NCBI GenBank assembly: GCA_025936205.1
Contig: JAICTU010000256.1
Span: 1-12,809 of the forward strand
From: Polyangiaceae bacterium
GTDB taxonomy: Bacteria; Myxococcota; Polyangia; Polyangiales; Polyangiaceae
Length of the DNA stretch: 12,809 nt
Reading direction: 5' to 3'
This document shows positions 5,804 to 12,809 of the stretch, in pieces (within the stretch, counting starts at the first letter, position 1; every line of letters begins with the position of its first letter). The position numbers and the translations under genes are program-made. Under the pieces are notes generated by a model that searched no databases, had not been told where the DNA came from, and worked only from the letters and a program-made list of their open reading frames with translations.

Positions 5804-6601
5804 ATGGTGGGAAGCACCGTCCAAAGCTCGATCCAGCTGCCGCGCGCTCTGTGGCTGTGCGTGTGTTTGCTCGCCGCGAGCGGCGCGGGCCTGGCCTCGA
5901 TCAGCTGTGCCGACGTGCTCGGCATCCCGAGCGAGCCGCGAGTCGCGGACGATCCAGCGCAGCCCAGCAGCGAAACGCCCGGGGCGGCGGCGGACCCGGC
6001 ACAGAACCCGGTCTCGAACCCGCCGCTGAACCCGCCGGACTCATCGGAGCAAACCCAGCCGAACCTGATCCCTCCACCGGGCTACACCGATGGGCAACAG
6101 AGCGATCTAGAGCCGGTGCTCACGGACGCGGGTGTCGCACCGGAGCCCATTGATGCTACGAGCCTGCAGGGCAACTGCGCCGCCTTGCAGAGCCAGGGTC
6201 CGAACGGCAACTGCTTCGCCGTCGTGGCCGAGCTGCAGACCTGGGCGGATGCACGCCAGAGTTGCCGCGCTTTCGGCGCCGGCTGGGATCTCGCTTCGAT
6301 CCGCAGCGACGCCGTCGATCAGTTCATCGCCAACCTGATCACGGACGAGACCTGGATCGCGGCCTCTGACGTCGTGGAGGAGGGGCGCTGGGTGTGGATG
6401 GACGACAACACGGCGTTCTGGGACATCGACGCCGACGCGGGCGCCCTGAACGGCGAATACGCACACTGGAACGTCACCGAGCCCAACGGCGGAACCACCA
6501 CCAACTGCGCGCGCATCGTGCCGCGAGTGGGCAACGCCTGGGCGGATCTGCCTTGTGATTCCACTGTCGCCGCGCTCTGTGAAGGCCCGGCACCCAACTG
6601 A
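5804..6601 (+). CDS. lipoprotein with C-type lectin domain
   Basis: 265 residues. Residues 13-34 form a hydrophobic signal ending in a lipobox-like SISC (Cys35), followed by ADVLGIP, an opening I associate with myxobacterial lipoproteins. Residues 45-120 are a Pro/Gln/Ser-rich linker. Residues 125-260 form a long-form C-type lectin domain with six cysteines (125, 137, 154, 235, 251, 259), likely paired 125-137, 154-259 and 235-251. Hallmarks are TWIAASDVVEEGRWVW, EYAHWNVTEPNG and NAWADLPCD. The EPN triplet (226-228) is the calcium-dependent mannose/glucose-type signature; the usual WND is WAD here (246-248), which loses one calcium-binding Asn. The family binds sugars or proteins at the cell surface. 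The ATG at 5804 has no Shine-Dalgarno and follows the AT-rich dyad. Divergent from the PEGA/TPR operon. Confidence 0.88.
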   Translation: MVGSTVQSSIQLPRALWLCVCLLAASGAGLASISCADVLGIPSEPRVADDPAQPSSETPGAAADPAQNPVSNPPLNPPDSSEQTQPNLIPPPGYTDGQQSDLEPVLTDAGVAPEPIDATSLQGNCAALQSQGPNGNCFAVVAELQTWADARQSCRAFGAGWDLASIRSDAVDQFIANLITDETWIAASDVVEEGRWVWMDDNTAFWDIDADAGALNGEYAHWNVTEPNGGTTTNCARIVPRVGNAWADLPCDSTVAALCEGPAPN

Positions 6602-6717
6602 GTACCGGCGGATTGGGGTGGGCCGGGCCTCCCACACACGAAAACCGGCGTCACCTCGGGGCCCTGTCCGCGATTGACCCTGGGCGAGCGGGCCATTTGC
6701 GGATAGTCCATGCGCCC

Positions 6718-8502
6718 ATGTCCGCCCCTTCTCCGAGCCGCCAGGCGCAGCGCCGCTTTCGTTCCCGCGACTGGTTCGATGATCCGAAGCACCTCGACAT
6801 GGTGGCGCTCTATCTCGAGCGCTTCATGAATTATGGGCTCACCGCCGAGGAGTTGCTCTCGGGCAAGCCAATCATCGGCATCGCCCAGTCGGGCAGCGAT
6901 CTGAATCCCTGCAATCGCATCCACCTGGAGACGGTGAAACGCGTGCGCGAAGGGGTGCGCGAGGCGGGCGGCATCGCCATGGAATTTCCTCTGCATCCGA
7001 TCTTCGAGAACTGCCGCCGGCCCACCGCGGCGCTCGATCGCAACCTGGCGTATCTCGGCCTGGTCGAGATCCTGCACGGCTATCCCATTGATGCGGTCGT
7101 GCTCACGACCGGTTGCGACAAGACGACGCCGGCGCAGATCATGGCGGCTTCCACGGTCGACATCCCCGCGATCGTGCTGTCCGGCGGCCCCATGCTCGAC
7201 GGCTGGCACGACGGCGATCTGGTCGGCTCTGGCACCGTGATCTGGCGCTCGCGTCGCAAGCTGGCCGCAGGGCAGATCAACGCCCGCCAGTTCCTGGAGG
7301 CCGCTGCCGCTTCTGCTCCATCGCTGGGGCACTGCAACACCATGGGCACCGCCTCCACCATGAATGCCGTGGCCGAGGTGCTCGGCATGTCGCTGCCCGG
7401 CTGCGCGGCGATTCCGGCGCCGTACCGCGAGCGCGGGCAGTACGCCTACCTGACGGGCAAGCGCATCGTGGAGATGGCGTACGAAGATCTGCGACCGTCC
7501 AAGATCCTCACGCGAGCCTCGTTTCTGAATGCGATTGCCGCCATCGCCGCGATCGGCGGCTCGACCAACGCCCAGCCGCACCTGGTGGCGATGGCGCGCC
7601 ATGCGGGCGTCGAGATCACGCCGGAAGACTGGATGAAGCACGGGCGCGACATCCCGTTACTCGTGAACATGCAACCTGCCGGCAAGTATCTGGGCGAGCG
7701 CTTTCACCGCGCCGGCGGCGTGCCCGCGGTGCTGTGCGAGCTGCTGCGCGCGCGGCGCATCGACGGTTCCGCGTTGACGGTCACCGGCGAGTCGGTCGCC
7801 GATAATATCCGGGGCGCGGAGGCCAGCGACCGCGAGGTGATCAAGAGCTACGAGGCGCCGCTGCAAAAAGACGCCGGCTTCCTGGTGCTGAAGGGCAACC
7901 TGTTCGACTTCGCGATCATGAAGACGAGCGTGATCTCCGAGGAGTTCCGCAAGCGCTATCTGGCGAAGGACAACCGCTTCGAGGGCAAGGTGGTCGTGTT
8001 CGACGGCTCGACCGATTATCACGAGCGCATCAATGATCCCTCGCTCGGCATCGACGAGTGCACCATCCTGGTGATCCGCGGCTCGGGCCCCATCGGCTGG
8101 CCCGGCTCGGCGGAGGTGGTGAACATGCAGCCGCCGGACGCGCTGCTCAAGCGAGGCATCACTAGCTTGCCCACGCTGGGCGACGGTCGCCAATCGGGCA
8201 CCTCCGACAGCCCCTCGATCCTCAATTGCTCACCGGAGAGCGCGGCGGGCGGCGGCCTCGCGTGGCTACGCACCGGCGACGTGGTGCGCATCGATCTCGA
8301 AGCCGGCCGCTGCGACGCGCTGGTCAGCGACGACGAGATCGCGCGGCGCAAGCGCGAGACGCCGCCGCCGATCCCCGAGAGCGCGACGCCCTGGCAGGAG
8401 ATCTACCGCTCGACGGTGGGACAGCTAGACAGCGGCTGCGTGATGGAGCTGGCGGTGAAGTATCGCGGCGTCGCACAGAAGACGCCAAGGCACAACCACT
8501 GA
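6718..8502 (+). CDS. IlvD/Edd family sugar-acid dehydratase (xylonate/arabinonate type)
   Basis: 594 residues, the usual length for D-xylonate and L-arabinonate dehydratases, which turn an aldonic acid into a 2-keto-3-deoxy acid using a [2Fe-2S] cluster and Mg2+. Cluster-ligand cysteines are Cys65 (SDLNPCNRIH), Cys133 (TTGCDKTTP) and Cys206 (GHCNTMGTASTM). Their spacing of 68 and 73 matches, from memory, Cys59/127/200 of Rhizobium L-arabinonate dehydratase. Lys135 after Cys133-Asp134 matches the Mg2+-site lysine, and Ser493 in GRQSGTS the catalytic serine. RERGQ, GGSTNA and AGGVPAV are also present. The ATG at 6718 gives family length, while a longer reading from 6613 adds 35 unmatched residues; the ribosome site is weak. 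The gene is single, with no neighbouring aldolase, dehydrogenase, sugar transporter or regulator, so the exact substrate is open. Less likely a dihydroxy-acid dehydratase for valine synthesis. Confidence 0.92.
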   Translation: MSAPSPSRQAQRRFRSRDWFDDPKHLDMVALYLERFMNYGLTAEELLSGKPIIGIAQSGSDLNPCNRIHLETVKRVREGVREAGGIAMEFPLHPIFENCRRPTAALDRNLAYLGLVEILHGYPIDAVVLTTGCDKTTPAQIMAASTVDIPAIVLSGGPMLDGWHDGDLVGSGTVIWRSRRKLAAGQINARQFLEAAAASAPSLGHCNTMGTASTMNAVAEVLGMSLPGCAAIPAPYRERGQYAYLTGKRIVEMAYEDLRPSKILTRASFLNAIAAIAAIGGSTNAQPHLVAMARHAGVEITPEDWMKHGRDIPLLVNMQPAGKYLGERFHRAGGVPAVLCELLRARRIDGSALTVTGESVADNIRGAEASDREVIKSYEAPLQKDAGFLVLKGNLFDFAIMKTSVISEEFRKRYLAKDNRFEGKVVVFDGSTDYHERINDPSLGIDECTILVIRGSGPIGWPGSAEVVNMQPPDALLKRGITSLPTLGDGRQSGTSDSPSILNCSPESAAGGGLAWLRTGDVVRIDLEAGRCDALVSDDEIARRKRETPPPIPESATPWQEIYRSTVGQLDSGCVMELAVKYRGVAQKTPRHNH

Positions 8503-8529
8503 GAGGACCGGGCCGGCGGAACCCCTCTC
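8501..8529. terminator. candidate bidirectional terminator between convergent genes
   Basis: GAGAGG (8501-8506) pairs with CCTCTC (8524-8529) across 17 nt that contain the self-complementary CCGGGCCGG. It fills the 28-bp gap between the stops of the dehydratase and haem lipoprotein genes. No T-run follows on either strand, so it is not a textbook intrinsic terminator. Confidence 0.35.
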
Positions 8530-8530
8530 C

Positions 8531-9313
8531 TCACGGCCCCAGCCATTTCTTCAACTGAGCGACCGCGTCTTTCTTGAGGGAGTAGCTCGACAGGTCCGCG
8601 TGGCAATCGGCGCACTTGAGCGTGGCTCCGGCGGCGAGGGCCTTGCCGACGGCTTCTTTCATCACCGTCTTGGCGCCCGAGCGCCCGTTGTTGGCGCACG
8701 CCGCTTCCACCCGCGGCACGCTGAAGTGCGTCGTCTTGCACGGGTTGGGGCCGGTGTAGCTCGAAGCGGCTGTTTCGGCCGGTGGCGCGGGCTCGGCCTT
8801 CTTGGCAGACTTCTTCGCGGGCGGCGCTTTCTCGTCGGTCTTCACCGCGGCGCGCATCTCCTTGCCGAGCGGCATCGGGGCGGCGGGAGCCGCAGCGGGC
8901 TCCTCCGCGGCTTCTTCCGTTTCCTCGGCGGCAGCGCTGGGCGCGGGAGCTGGCGGCGGCTCGCCCTTGGGTGACTCAGCCTTGGGTGACTCGGGCTCCT
9001 TCACGGCAGCCGTGGTCTCCTTCGCCGCGGGCTTCGCAGGCTTGGAGCCCTTGGGCGGCAGCGCATCGAGATCGATCTCCTTCGGCCCGACCTGCGTGTC
9101 CTCGCTGCTGGCCGCCGGAGCATTCTCCGGAGCGGGCGCGTCGTTGCCCTCGCCGCGCGACCAAACCACCTTGGTCGGCTCGGGCCCCTTCGCGGGCTCG
9201 CTGCTGCCGCCGCATCCATACAATCCAATTCCCAGGCCCACGGCAGCTGGCAACACCACCAGGGCCATCGCTCGGGGCGCGCCGGTGAAAAGCTCGAGAC
9301 GGCGGAGTTTCAT
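8531..9313 (-). CDS. lipoprotein with C-terminal mono-haem cytochrome c motif
   Basis: 260 residues from the ATG at 9313; a GTG one codon upstream is possible. GAG lies 7 nt before the ATG. A hydrophobic stretch at 16-32 leads to the lipobox LYGC (Cys34). Residues 38-185 are low-complexity Ala/Pro/Glu/Lys (PKAESPKGEPPPAPAPS, EETEEAAEEPAAAP, PPAKKSAKKAEPAPP), probably a flexible spacer from the membrane. The folded end at 188-260 has Cys192, His196, Cys206 and then CADCH (234-238), a CXXCH covalent haem site, followed by LKKDAVAQLKKWL. Similar short domains ('aC..gg...MK..v..A...G..l.C.dCH.D...y.L..dA') seem to recur in myxobacterial lipoproteins. It is probably a periplasmic electron carrier or redox sensor, with His196 a possible second haem ligand. 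No oxidase or cytochrome maturation gene is nearby. One CXXCH in a 70-residue domain could bind metal instead. Confidence 0.72.
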   Translation of the reverse strand: MKLRRLELFTGAPRAMALVVLPAAVGLGIGLYGCGGSSEPAKGPEPTKVVWSRGEGNDAPAPENAPAASSEDTQVGPKEIDLDALPPKGSKPAKPAAKETTAAVKEPESPKAESPKGEPPPAPAPSAAAEETEEAAEEPAAAPAAPMPLGKEMRAAVKTDEKAPPAKKSAKKAEPAPPAETAASSYTGPNPCKTTHFSVPRVEAACANNGRSGAKTVMKEAVGKALAAGATLKCADCHADLSSYSLKKDAVAQLKKWLGP

Positions 9314-9352
9314 CACCGCTCGTCATGCCACGCTGCCTTCCGCAGTCAACTG

Positions 9353-9377
9353 GAACAGCCTGTTTCAGGCCCTGTTC
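9353..9377. terminator. strong two-part hairpin between two minus-strand genes
   Basis: Outer arms GAACAG (9353-9358) and CTGTTC (9372-9377) enclose inner arms CCTG (9359-9362) and CAGG (9366-9369) with a TTT loop and a CC bulge. It lies 24 bp after the stop of the phospholipase-D-like gene and 40 bp before the start of the haem lipoprotein gene. No T-run follows on the minus strand, so it may act as a terminator, an attenuator or an RNA-end stabiliser. Confidence 0.45.
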
Positions 9378-9400
9378 AGCGCTCCTGGCGAAGTGGCCGC

Positions 9401-10954
9401 TCAGGAGGCGGCGCTTTTCGGGGCGGGCATCGGCGAGGGTTCGCCCGCGGTGCGGGTCGCCGCCCGGCGCTTGGTTGCCACATAGCGAACACACAGCGTC
9501 AGCGCAGCCCAGAGCGCGAGGAAGGCCGCCGGCCAGGCGAGCGCGCGCGGAAAGTAGAAACCGAGCGCCGAGAGGACCAGCAGCGCGCCTGCGGCGATCA
9601 GCAAGATGCCCCGCTCGGAGGACTCCAGCGTGCGCCGATTGCCGATGGCCGCACCGACCGTGTTGGCGAAGCGCGCGGCTCCCGCCGCGGCGCGCCCCGA
9701 GCTACCGCGCACGCGCCGGCGTTCGGAGCGTGGCCGGCGCCGCCGCCGCGCGTGCAGGATAATCTCGGTCGAGCTCGCGAGGTCTGCCTCGTATTGGCTT
9801 TCCATCGCCCTCGTGAACTCTTCGTTCTCGATCGCCACGTCGATCTCGCTGTTGGCGGCCCAGCTGGCGATGTTGAGGTTGGTCGAGCCCACGCGCGCCC
9901 AACGCCCATCAGCGGCGGCGGTCTTGGCGTGCAACATCGAGCCACCCCACTCGAACACCCGCACGCCAGCCTCGAGCAGAGGCCGATATCCCGCCCGGCT
10001 CAGCGCTCCCACCACCGGCACGTCGCTCGAGCCGGGCACGAGCAAGCGCACGTCGACGCCGTCTCGCGCGGCGGCGCACAGGCCCTGAACGTAGGCGGGC
10101 GTGCCGACGAAGTACGCATCCGTCAGCCACAGCGTTTTCTGCGCAATGGCCGCGATCAGCTGATCCAGGCGATACAGACCGGTGCTGCGCGGCAGCGCCG
10201 CCACCACGCGCAGCGCGACCTCGCCCGCGGGCGTCGGCGTTTGTCGCAGCACATGCAACTCGGGGGGCAGCTTCTCTCCCAGCTGCCCCCAGTTCTCGGC
10301 GAAGGCCAGCGCCAGCTCGTGCGTGGCCGGGCCGCGCACGGCGACCCCGGTGTCGCGCCAGGGCGGGATGTTCCGGGCGGGATTGCCCAGCCAGCGCCCG
10401 CTCACGCACACGCCGGAGATGAATCCGACCGTACCATCGACCACCAGCAACTTGCGATGGTTGCGCGAAAGTGATCCGAGCGGGCTCGCCAGGTGAAACG
10501 GATTGTAGGTGCGCACCTCCCCGCCGGCGGAGCGCAAGGGCTTCCAGAAACTGTCGAGCGATTCCCCGATGCATCCGAACCAGTCACGGATCACCTTCAC
10601 CAGCACCCCCGCGCTGGCGCGTTCGACCAGGGCCGCCCGCAGCTCACGCCCCACCTCGTCGTCGCTGAACATGTAGTTTTCGACCAGGATGCTCTCGCGT
10701 GCTCCCGCGATGGCCTCCAGCCAGGCGTCGAAGTTGGCGCGCGCGTCGATCAACAGCTCCACGTGGTTGCCCGGGATCAGCGGGGCCCCGGCGACGCGGC
10801 TGAAGGCCTGCTGGGCGAGCAGGCGCAGCGGAGCGAGCGACGTGTGAGTTGGGTGGGCGTGGGCGGCCAAGTGTTGCTCTCGAGGATGCGGCCAGCTCAC
10901 TCTACCAGGACACCAGCGGTGAAGCCGGCCTTCCCATTTGAGCCAATTTGCCAC
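9401..10954 (-). CDS. two-HKD phospholipase D / cardiolipin synthase-like protein
   Basis: 517 residues from a GTG at 10954. Two catalytic HxKxxxxD motifs are complete: NHRKLLVVDG (His166, Lys168, Asp173) and LHAKTAAADG (His342, Lys344, Asp349), each with its downstream Gly/Ser-Asn partner (GFISG, GSTNLNIAS). The upstream fold is typical (VELLIDARANFDAWLEAI, SILVENYMFSDDEVG). The likely role is transfer of a phosphatidyl group in the inner membrane, as in cardiolipin synthases ClsA/B; the overall layout is closer to ClsB. Unusually, both membrane helices are at the C-terminus (about 448-468 and 471-492), after a basic patch (HARRRRRPRSERRR), instead of the N-terminus as in ClsA. The true start is uncertain: residues 1-45 match nothing, and GTG 10900 or TTG 10870 are alternatives. 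It follows the AmpG-like gene by 56 bp on the same strand, so the two may be co-transcribed. Confidence 0.88.
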   Translation of the reverse strand: MANWLKWEGRLHRWCPGRVSWPHPREQHLAAHAHPTHTSLAPLRLLAQQAFSRVAGAPLIPGNHVELLIDARANFDAWLEAIAGARESILVENYMFSDDEVGRELRAALVERASAGVLVKVIRDWFGCIGESLDSFWKPLRSAGGEVRTYNPFHLASPLGSLSRNHRKLLVVDGTVGFISGVCVSGRWLGNPARNIPPWRDTGVAVRGPATHELALAFAENWGQLGEKLPPELHVLRQTPTPAGEVALRVVAALPRSTGLYRLDQLIAAIAQKTLWLTDAYFVGTPAYVQGLCAAARDGVDVRLLVPGSSDVPVVGALSRAGYRPLLEAGVRVFEWGGSMLHAKTAAADGRWARVGSTNLNIASWAANSEIDVAIENEEFTRAMESQYEADLASSTEIILHARRRRRPRSERRRVRGSSGRAAAGAARFANTVGAAIGNRRTLESSERGILLIAAGALLVLSALGFYFPRALAWPAAFLALWAALTLCVRYVATKRRAATRTAGEPSPMPAPKSAAS

Positions 10955-10977
10955 GGCGACGACGGGCCTGAGCGGTT

Positions 10978-11014
10978 CTCACCTCCAGATCAAACCGCGC
11001 GGAATCATTGTCAA
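10978..11014 (-). promoter_or_regulatory. TTGACA box and GGAGGTGAG without a matching start
   Basis: On the minus strand TTGACA (complement of 11009-11014) overlaps the stop of the permease gene, and GGAGGTGAG (complement of 10978-10986) follows. The latter is close to a perfect Shine-Dalgarno, but the GTG used for the phospholipase-D-like gene is 23 nt further on. No good -10 box sits at the expected spacing. Confidence 0.3.
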
Positions 11015-12222
11015 GTGTCGGTCGCGTCCTTGGGAACAAAGTGCGCCAGCACCAGACTGGGCCAGCTGGCGACGAAGGCCAGTGTGAAGAAGGCCGGATG
11101 CCCCAATGCCTCGTCGAGCGGGCCCGAGGCAAATCCGGAGAGCGTGCTGCCCACCGAAACCACGGCGGTCGCGAACGCGAAATGTGACGCCGTGAAGCTA
11201 CGGCTCGTGCGCTGCATCAAGAACACCGCGTGCGCCGAGCCCCCGATGCCCGAGGCGAGCTGTTCGAGCAACACGATCGCGCTGATCAGCGGCAGCCCCG
11301 GGCGCAATGCGGCCAGCACGATGTAGAGCGGGATCGCGAAGCTCTGCAGGTACGTCATCGGCACGAGCCAGCGCGCGAGGCCCTGGCGTGCCAGCAGCGC
11401 GCCACCGGCGATCGAGCCCAGCACCGAGACCACGATACCCGCGCCGTTCAGCACGCCGCGCTCCGCCGTGCCGACGCCGATCTCCTTCAGGAGCGGCTTG
11501 GCCATCGCGAACATCATGATGTCGCCCAGGCGATAGAAAAATAGAAATCCGAGCACTCGTCCCGCCTGCGGCTGCCCGAGGAAGGAGCGATACGCCGTCG
11601 CAAACGCGTTGCGATCGAGCCCCGCCGCGCGCCGTGGCTCCGGGGGCTGGGGCAGCAAGCGCGCATTCAGCAGCGCCACCAGCAGCATCAGGGCCCCCGC
11701 GCTGGCGAAGGCCAGTGTCCAGCTGGTGCGCCCGGCGAGCACCACCAGCAGCGATGAGCCCACGATCGTCGCGGCCCGGTACGCCGCGTTGCGCACGCCG
11801 GAGAACAGCGCCCGATCGCGCTCGCCCAGCGCCGAGAGATAAAAGCCGTCGCAGGCGATGTCGTGCGTGGCATGCACCACCGAGAGCAACGCCAGCACCA
11901 GCCAGAAGAGTGCGGGGTTGCCGCCCGCCACGATCGCCGCCGTGATCAGCATGCCGATGCCCAGCACGACCTGGGCGTAGACCAGCCAGCGCCGCCGTGT
12001 TCCGAACAGGTCGACCACCGGGCTCCACAGGAACTTCAGCGTCACCGCGAAGTGAAACAGCGAGGTCGACGAGATCTGCGTCTTCGAGGCGCCGCTGGCA
12101 GTGAGAAACTCGGTCGCGAGCTGGTGCAGGAAGCTCCAGGGCAGACCCTCGCCGAAGTAAGACGACGAGGTCCAGAGCAGGGTGCGCCGCGAGCGCACGG
12201 GAGCGGGGCCAGCTTCGGTCAA
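11011..12222 (-). CDS. AmpG-like MFS permease
   Basis: 403 residues with 11-12 predicted membrane helices and almost no soluble domain. The start FGEGLPWSFLHQL, the TLKFLWSPVVDLFGTRRRWL segment at 61-80 (MFS motif A position) and HDIACDGFYLSALGERDRAL at 120-139 match AmpG and the related PAT family. AmpG imports anhydromuropeptides during cell-wall recycling, but members of this group also carry other solutes, so the substrate is not certain. Genes for recycling enzymes (AmpD, NagZ, Ldt) are not in view. The start is the TTG at 12222; GTG 12198 (residue 9) is an alternative and neither has a clear ribosome site. It ends 56 bp before the phospholipase-D-like gene in the same direction and is divergent from the alpha/beta hydrolase gene (59 bp between starts). 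Confidence 0.85.
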   Translation of the reverse strand: MTEAGPAPVRSRRTLLWTSSSYFGEGLPWSFLHQLATEFLTASGASKTQISSTSLFHFAVTLKFLWSPVVDLFGTRRRWLVYAQVVLGIGMLITAAIVAGGNPALFWLVLALLSVVHATHDIACDGFYLSALGERDRALFSGVRNAAYRAATIVGSSLLVVLAGRTSWTLAFASAGALMLLVALLNARLLPQPPEPRRAAGLDRNAFATAYRSFLGQPQAGRVLGFLFFYRLGDIMMFAMAKPLLKEIGVGTAERGVLNGAGIVVSVLGSIAGGALLARQGLARWLVPMTYLQSFAIPLYIVLAALRPGLPLISAIVLLEQLASGIGGSAHAVFLMQRTSRSFTASHFAFATAVVSVGSTLSGFASGPLDEALGHPAFFTLAFVASWPSLVLAHFVPKDATDT

Positions 12223-12281
12223 GGCGCAAACACACCGTTATCACGACTCCGCGCCGGCACCACTCCTGCTACCCTCGCTCG

Positions 12282-12809
12282 GTGCCGAGTGCGCTCTTTC
12301 CGACCTTTCGCTGGGGCCGCGCCGCGCTGCTCGTTGCCTGGAGCGCAGGCTCCTGGGCTTGCCAGGCGGGTGAAATCCCGGGCGCAGCGTCGCGTCCGTC
12401 CGCGAACGCCGGCGCCGCTGCAGCGCCGGTCAGGGCCGCCGCTGCGCCGAGCGCTCCCGTTGCTGCGCCGCGGAGTGCAGCCGCAGCGGGAGGTCTGGAC
12501 GTGGTGCGGCTCGGGCCGCTGCGTGAGGATGAGAAAGGAGGGCAGCTGGTGGTGCTGCTGCACGGCTGGCGCGCGCACGGTGACGACCTCGTCTCGCTCG
12601 CAGGTGAGCTGGCCCGGCCGGGCACGCGCTTTCTGGTGCCGGCGGCGCCGCTCCAGGAGCCGAATGGGGGCCGCGCGTGGTGGCGCCTCGACAGCGGCGA
12701 GCGCCCGGCGCACGTCTCGAAGGACGAGCTGCCCGCGGGCTACCATCCCAACCTTCAGCTCGCCGCGGCACGCGGCGCTGTACAGGCCCTCCTGCGGGAT
12801 GCGCAGCAG
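12282..12809 (+). CDS. lipoprotein alpha/beta hydrolase (carboxylesterase/phospholipase family), 3' end cut
   Basis: An open frame from the GTG at 12282 runs off the window after 176 residues. A basic start and hydrophobic stretch at 10-24 lead to SWAC (Cys27), a probable lipidation site. An Ala/Pro-rich linker fills 30-70. The hydrolase domain begins about 72, with the oxyanion region QLVVLLHGWRAHGDDLVSLA (88-107), then RFLVPAAPLQEPNGGRAWWR (116-135). This pattern, HG.gadGdDL...A and PaaP...GraWW, is the dienelactone-hydrolase-like carboxylesterase / lysophospholipase group (Abhydrolase_2). The nucleophile GxSxG and the Asp and His of the triad would lie beyond the window, so activity cannot be checked. 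It was found in frame although it has neither an ATG nor a stop here. The start is divergent from the AmpG-like gene; no Shine-Dalgarno is visible. Confidence 0.75.
   Translation, partial: MPSALFPTFRWGRAALLVAWSAGSWACQAGEIPGAASRPSANAGAAAAPVRAAAAPSAPVAAPRSAAAAGGLDVVRLGPLREDEKGGQLVVLLHGWRAHGDDLVSLAGELARPGTRFLVPAAPLQEPNGGRAWWRLDSGERPAHVSKDELPAGYHPNLQLAAARGAVQALLRDAQQ

Noticed and set aside
6615..6640. GTGGG...CCCAC stem after the lectin gene as terminator
   Set aside because: Only five pairs with mismatched inner bases and no T-run follow.
6319..7641. 440-codon open frame on the minus strand
   Set aside because: It lies opposite the lectin and dehydratase genes, whose families are clear. In high-GC DNA long antisense frames are expected, and the peptide shows no family motif.
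8802..9485. 227-codon plus-strand frame
   Set aside because: Antisense to the haem lipoprotein gene; its Ala/Ser/Gly-rich content reflects the complement of the Ala/Pro/Lys linker codons.

Overview
The window is about 12.8 kb of very GC-rich DNA and looks chromosomal, from a delta-proteobacterial predator-type genome. A myxobacterium (Myxococcota, Polyangiales-like) is my best guess. Reasons are the strong G/C third-position bias, the many secreted lipoproteins with Ala/Pro-rich linkers, a DUF4388-TM-PEGA protein paired with a TPR protein, a 'CADVLGI' type lipoprotein start, and frequent GTG/TTG starts with weak Shine-Dalgarno sequences. The taxonomy is inference from gene style, not from a marker gene. 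I see no tRNA, rRNA, CRISPR array or prophage.

Left end (1-771): a decayed junction. The C-terminal tail of an IS4-type transposase runs in frame into a remnant of a GT-B sterol/UDP-type glycosyltransferase. The remnant lacks its start and middle and changes frame before its well-conserved donor-binding domain. Next are a small minus-strand protein of unknown function (857-1222), a minus-strand lipoprotein (1303-2445) and a divergent P-loop ATPase/kinase of the AAA_33 type (2505-2996) with a -10-like box placed for leaderless expression.

Middle (2997-6601): a 300-bp gap, then a two-gene minus-strand operon. The upstream gene encodes a DUF4388-TM-PEGA protein and the downstream gene an exported TPR protein with two membrane segments. 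A 348-bp divergent spacer with lower GC separates the operon from a plus-strand lipoprotein carrying a canonical six-cysteine C-type lectin domain. A perfect AT-rich 20-bp dyad ends 3 bp before that lectin gene's start codon.

Right part (6718-12809): an IlvD/Edd-type sugar-acid dehydratase (plus strand), tail to tail with a putative mono-haem lipoprotein (minus strand). Upstream on the minus strand are a two-HKD phospholipase D/cardiolipin-synthase-like protein with C-terminal membrane segments and an AmpG-like MFS permease. Divergent from the permease is a lipoprotein alpha/beta hydrolase that runs off the window.

Most genes concern the cell envelope: five predicted lipoproteins or exported proteins, a phospholipid synthase-like enzyme and a permease. 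I do not see one coherent multi-gene system. The items most worth a second look are the PEGA/TPR pair, the lectin lipoprotein with its dyad, the mono-haem lipoprotein and the transposase-glycosyltransferase chimera.
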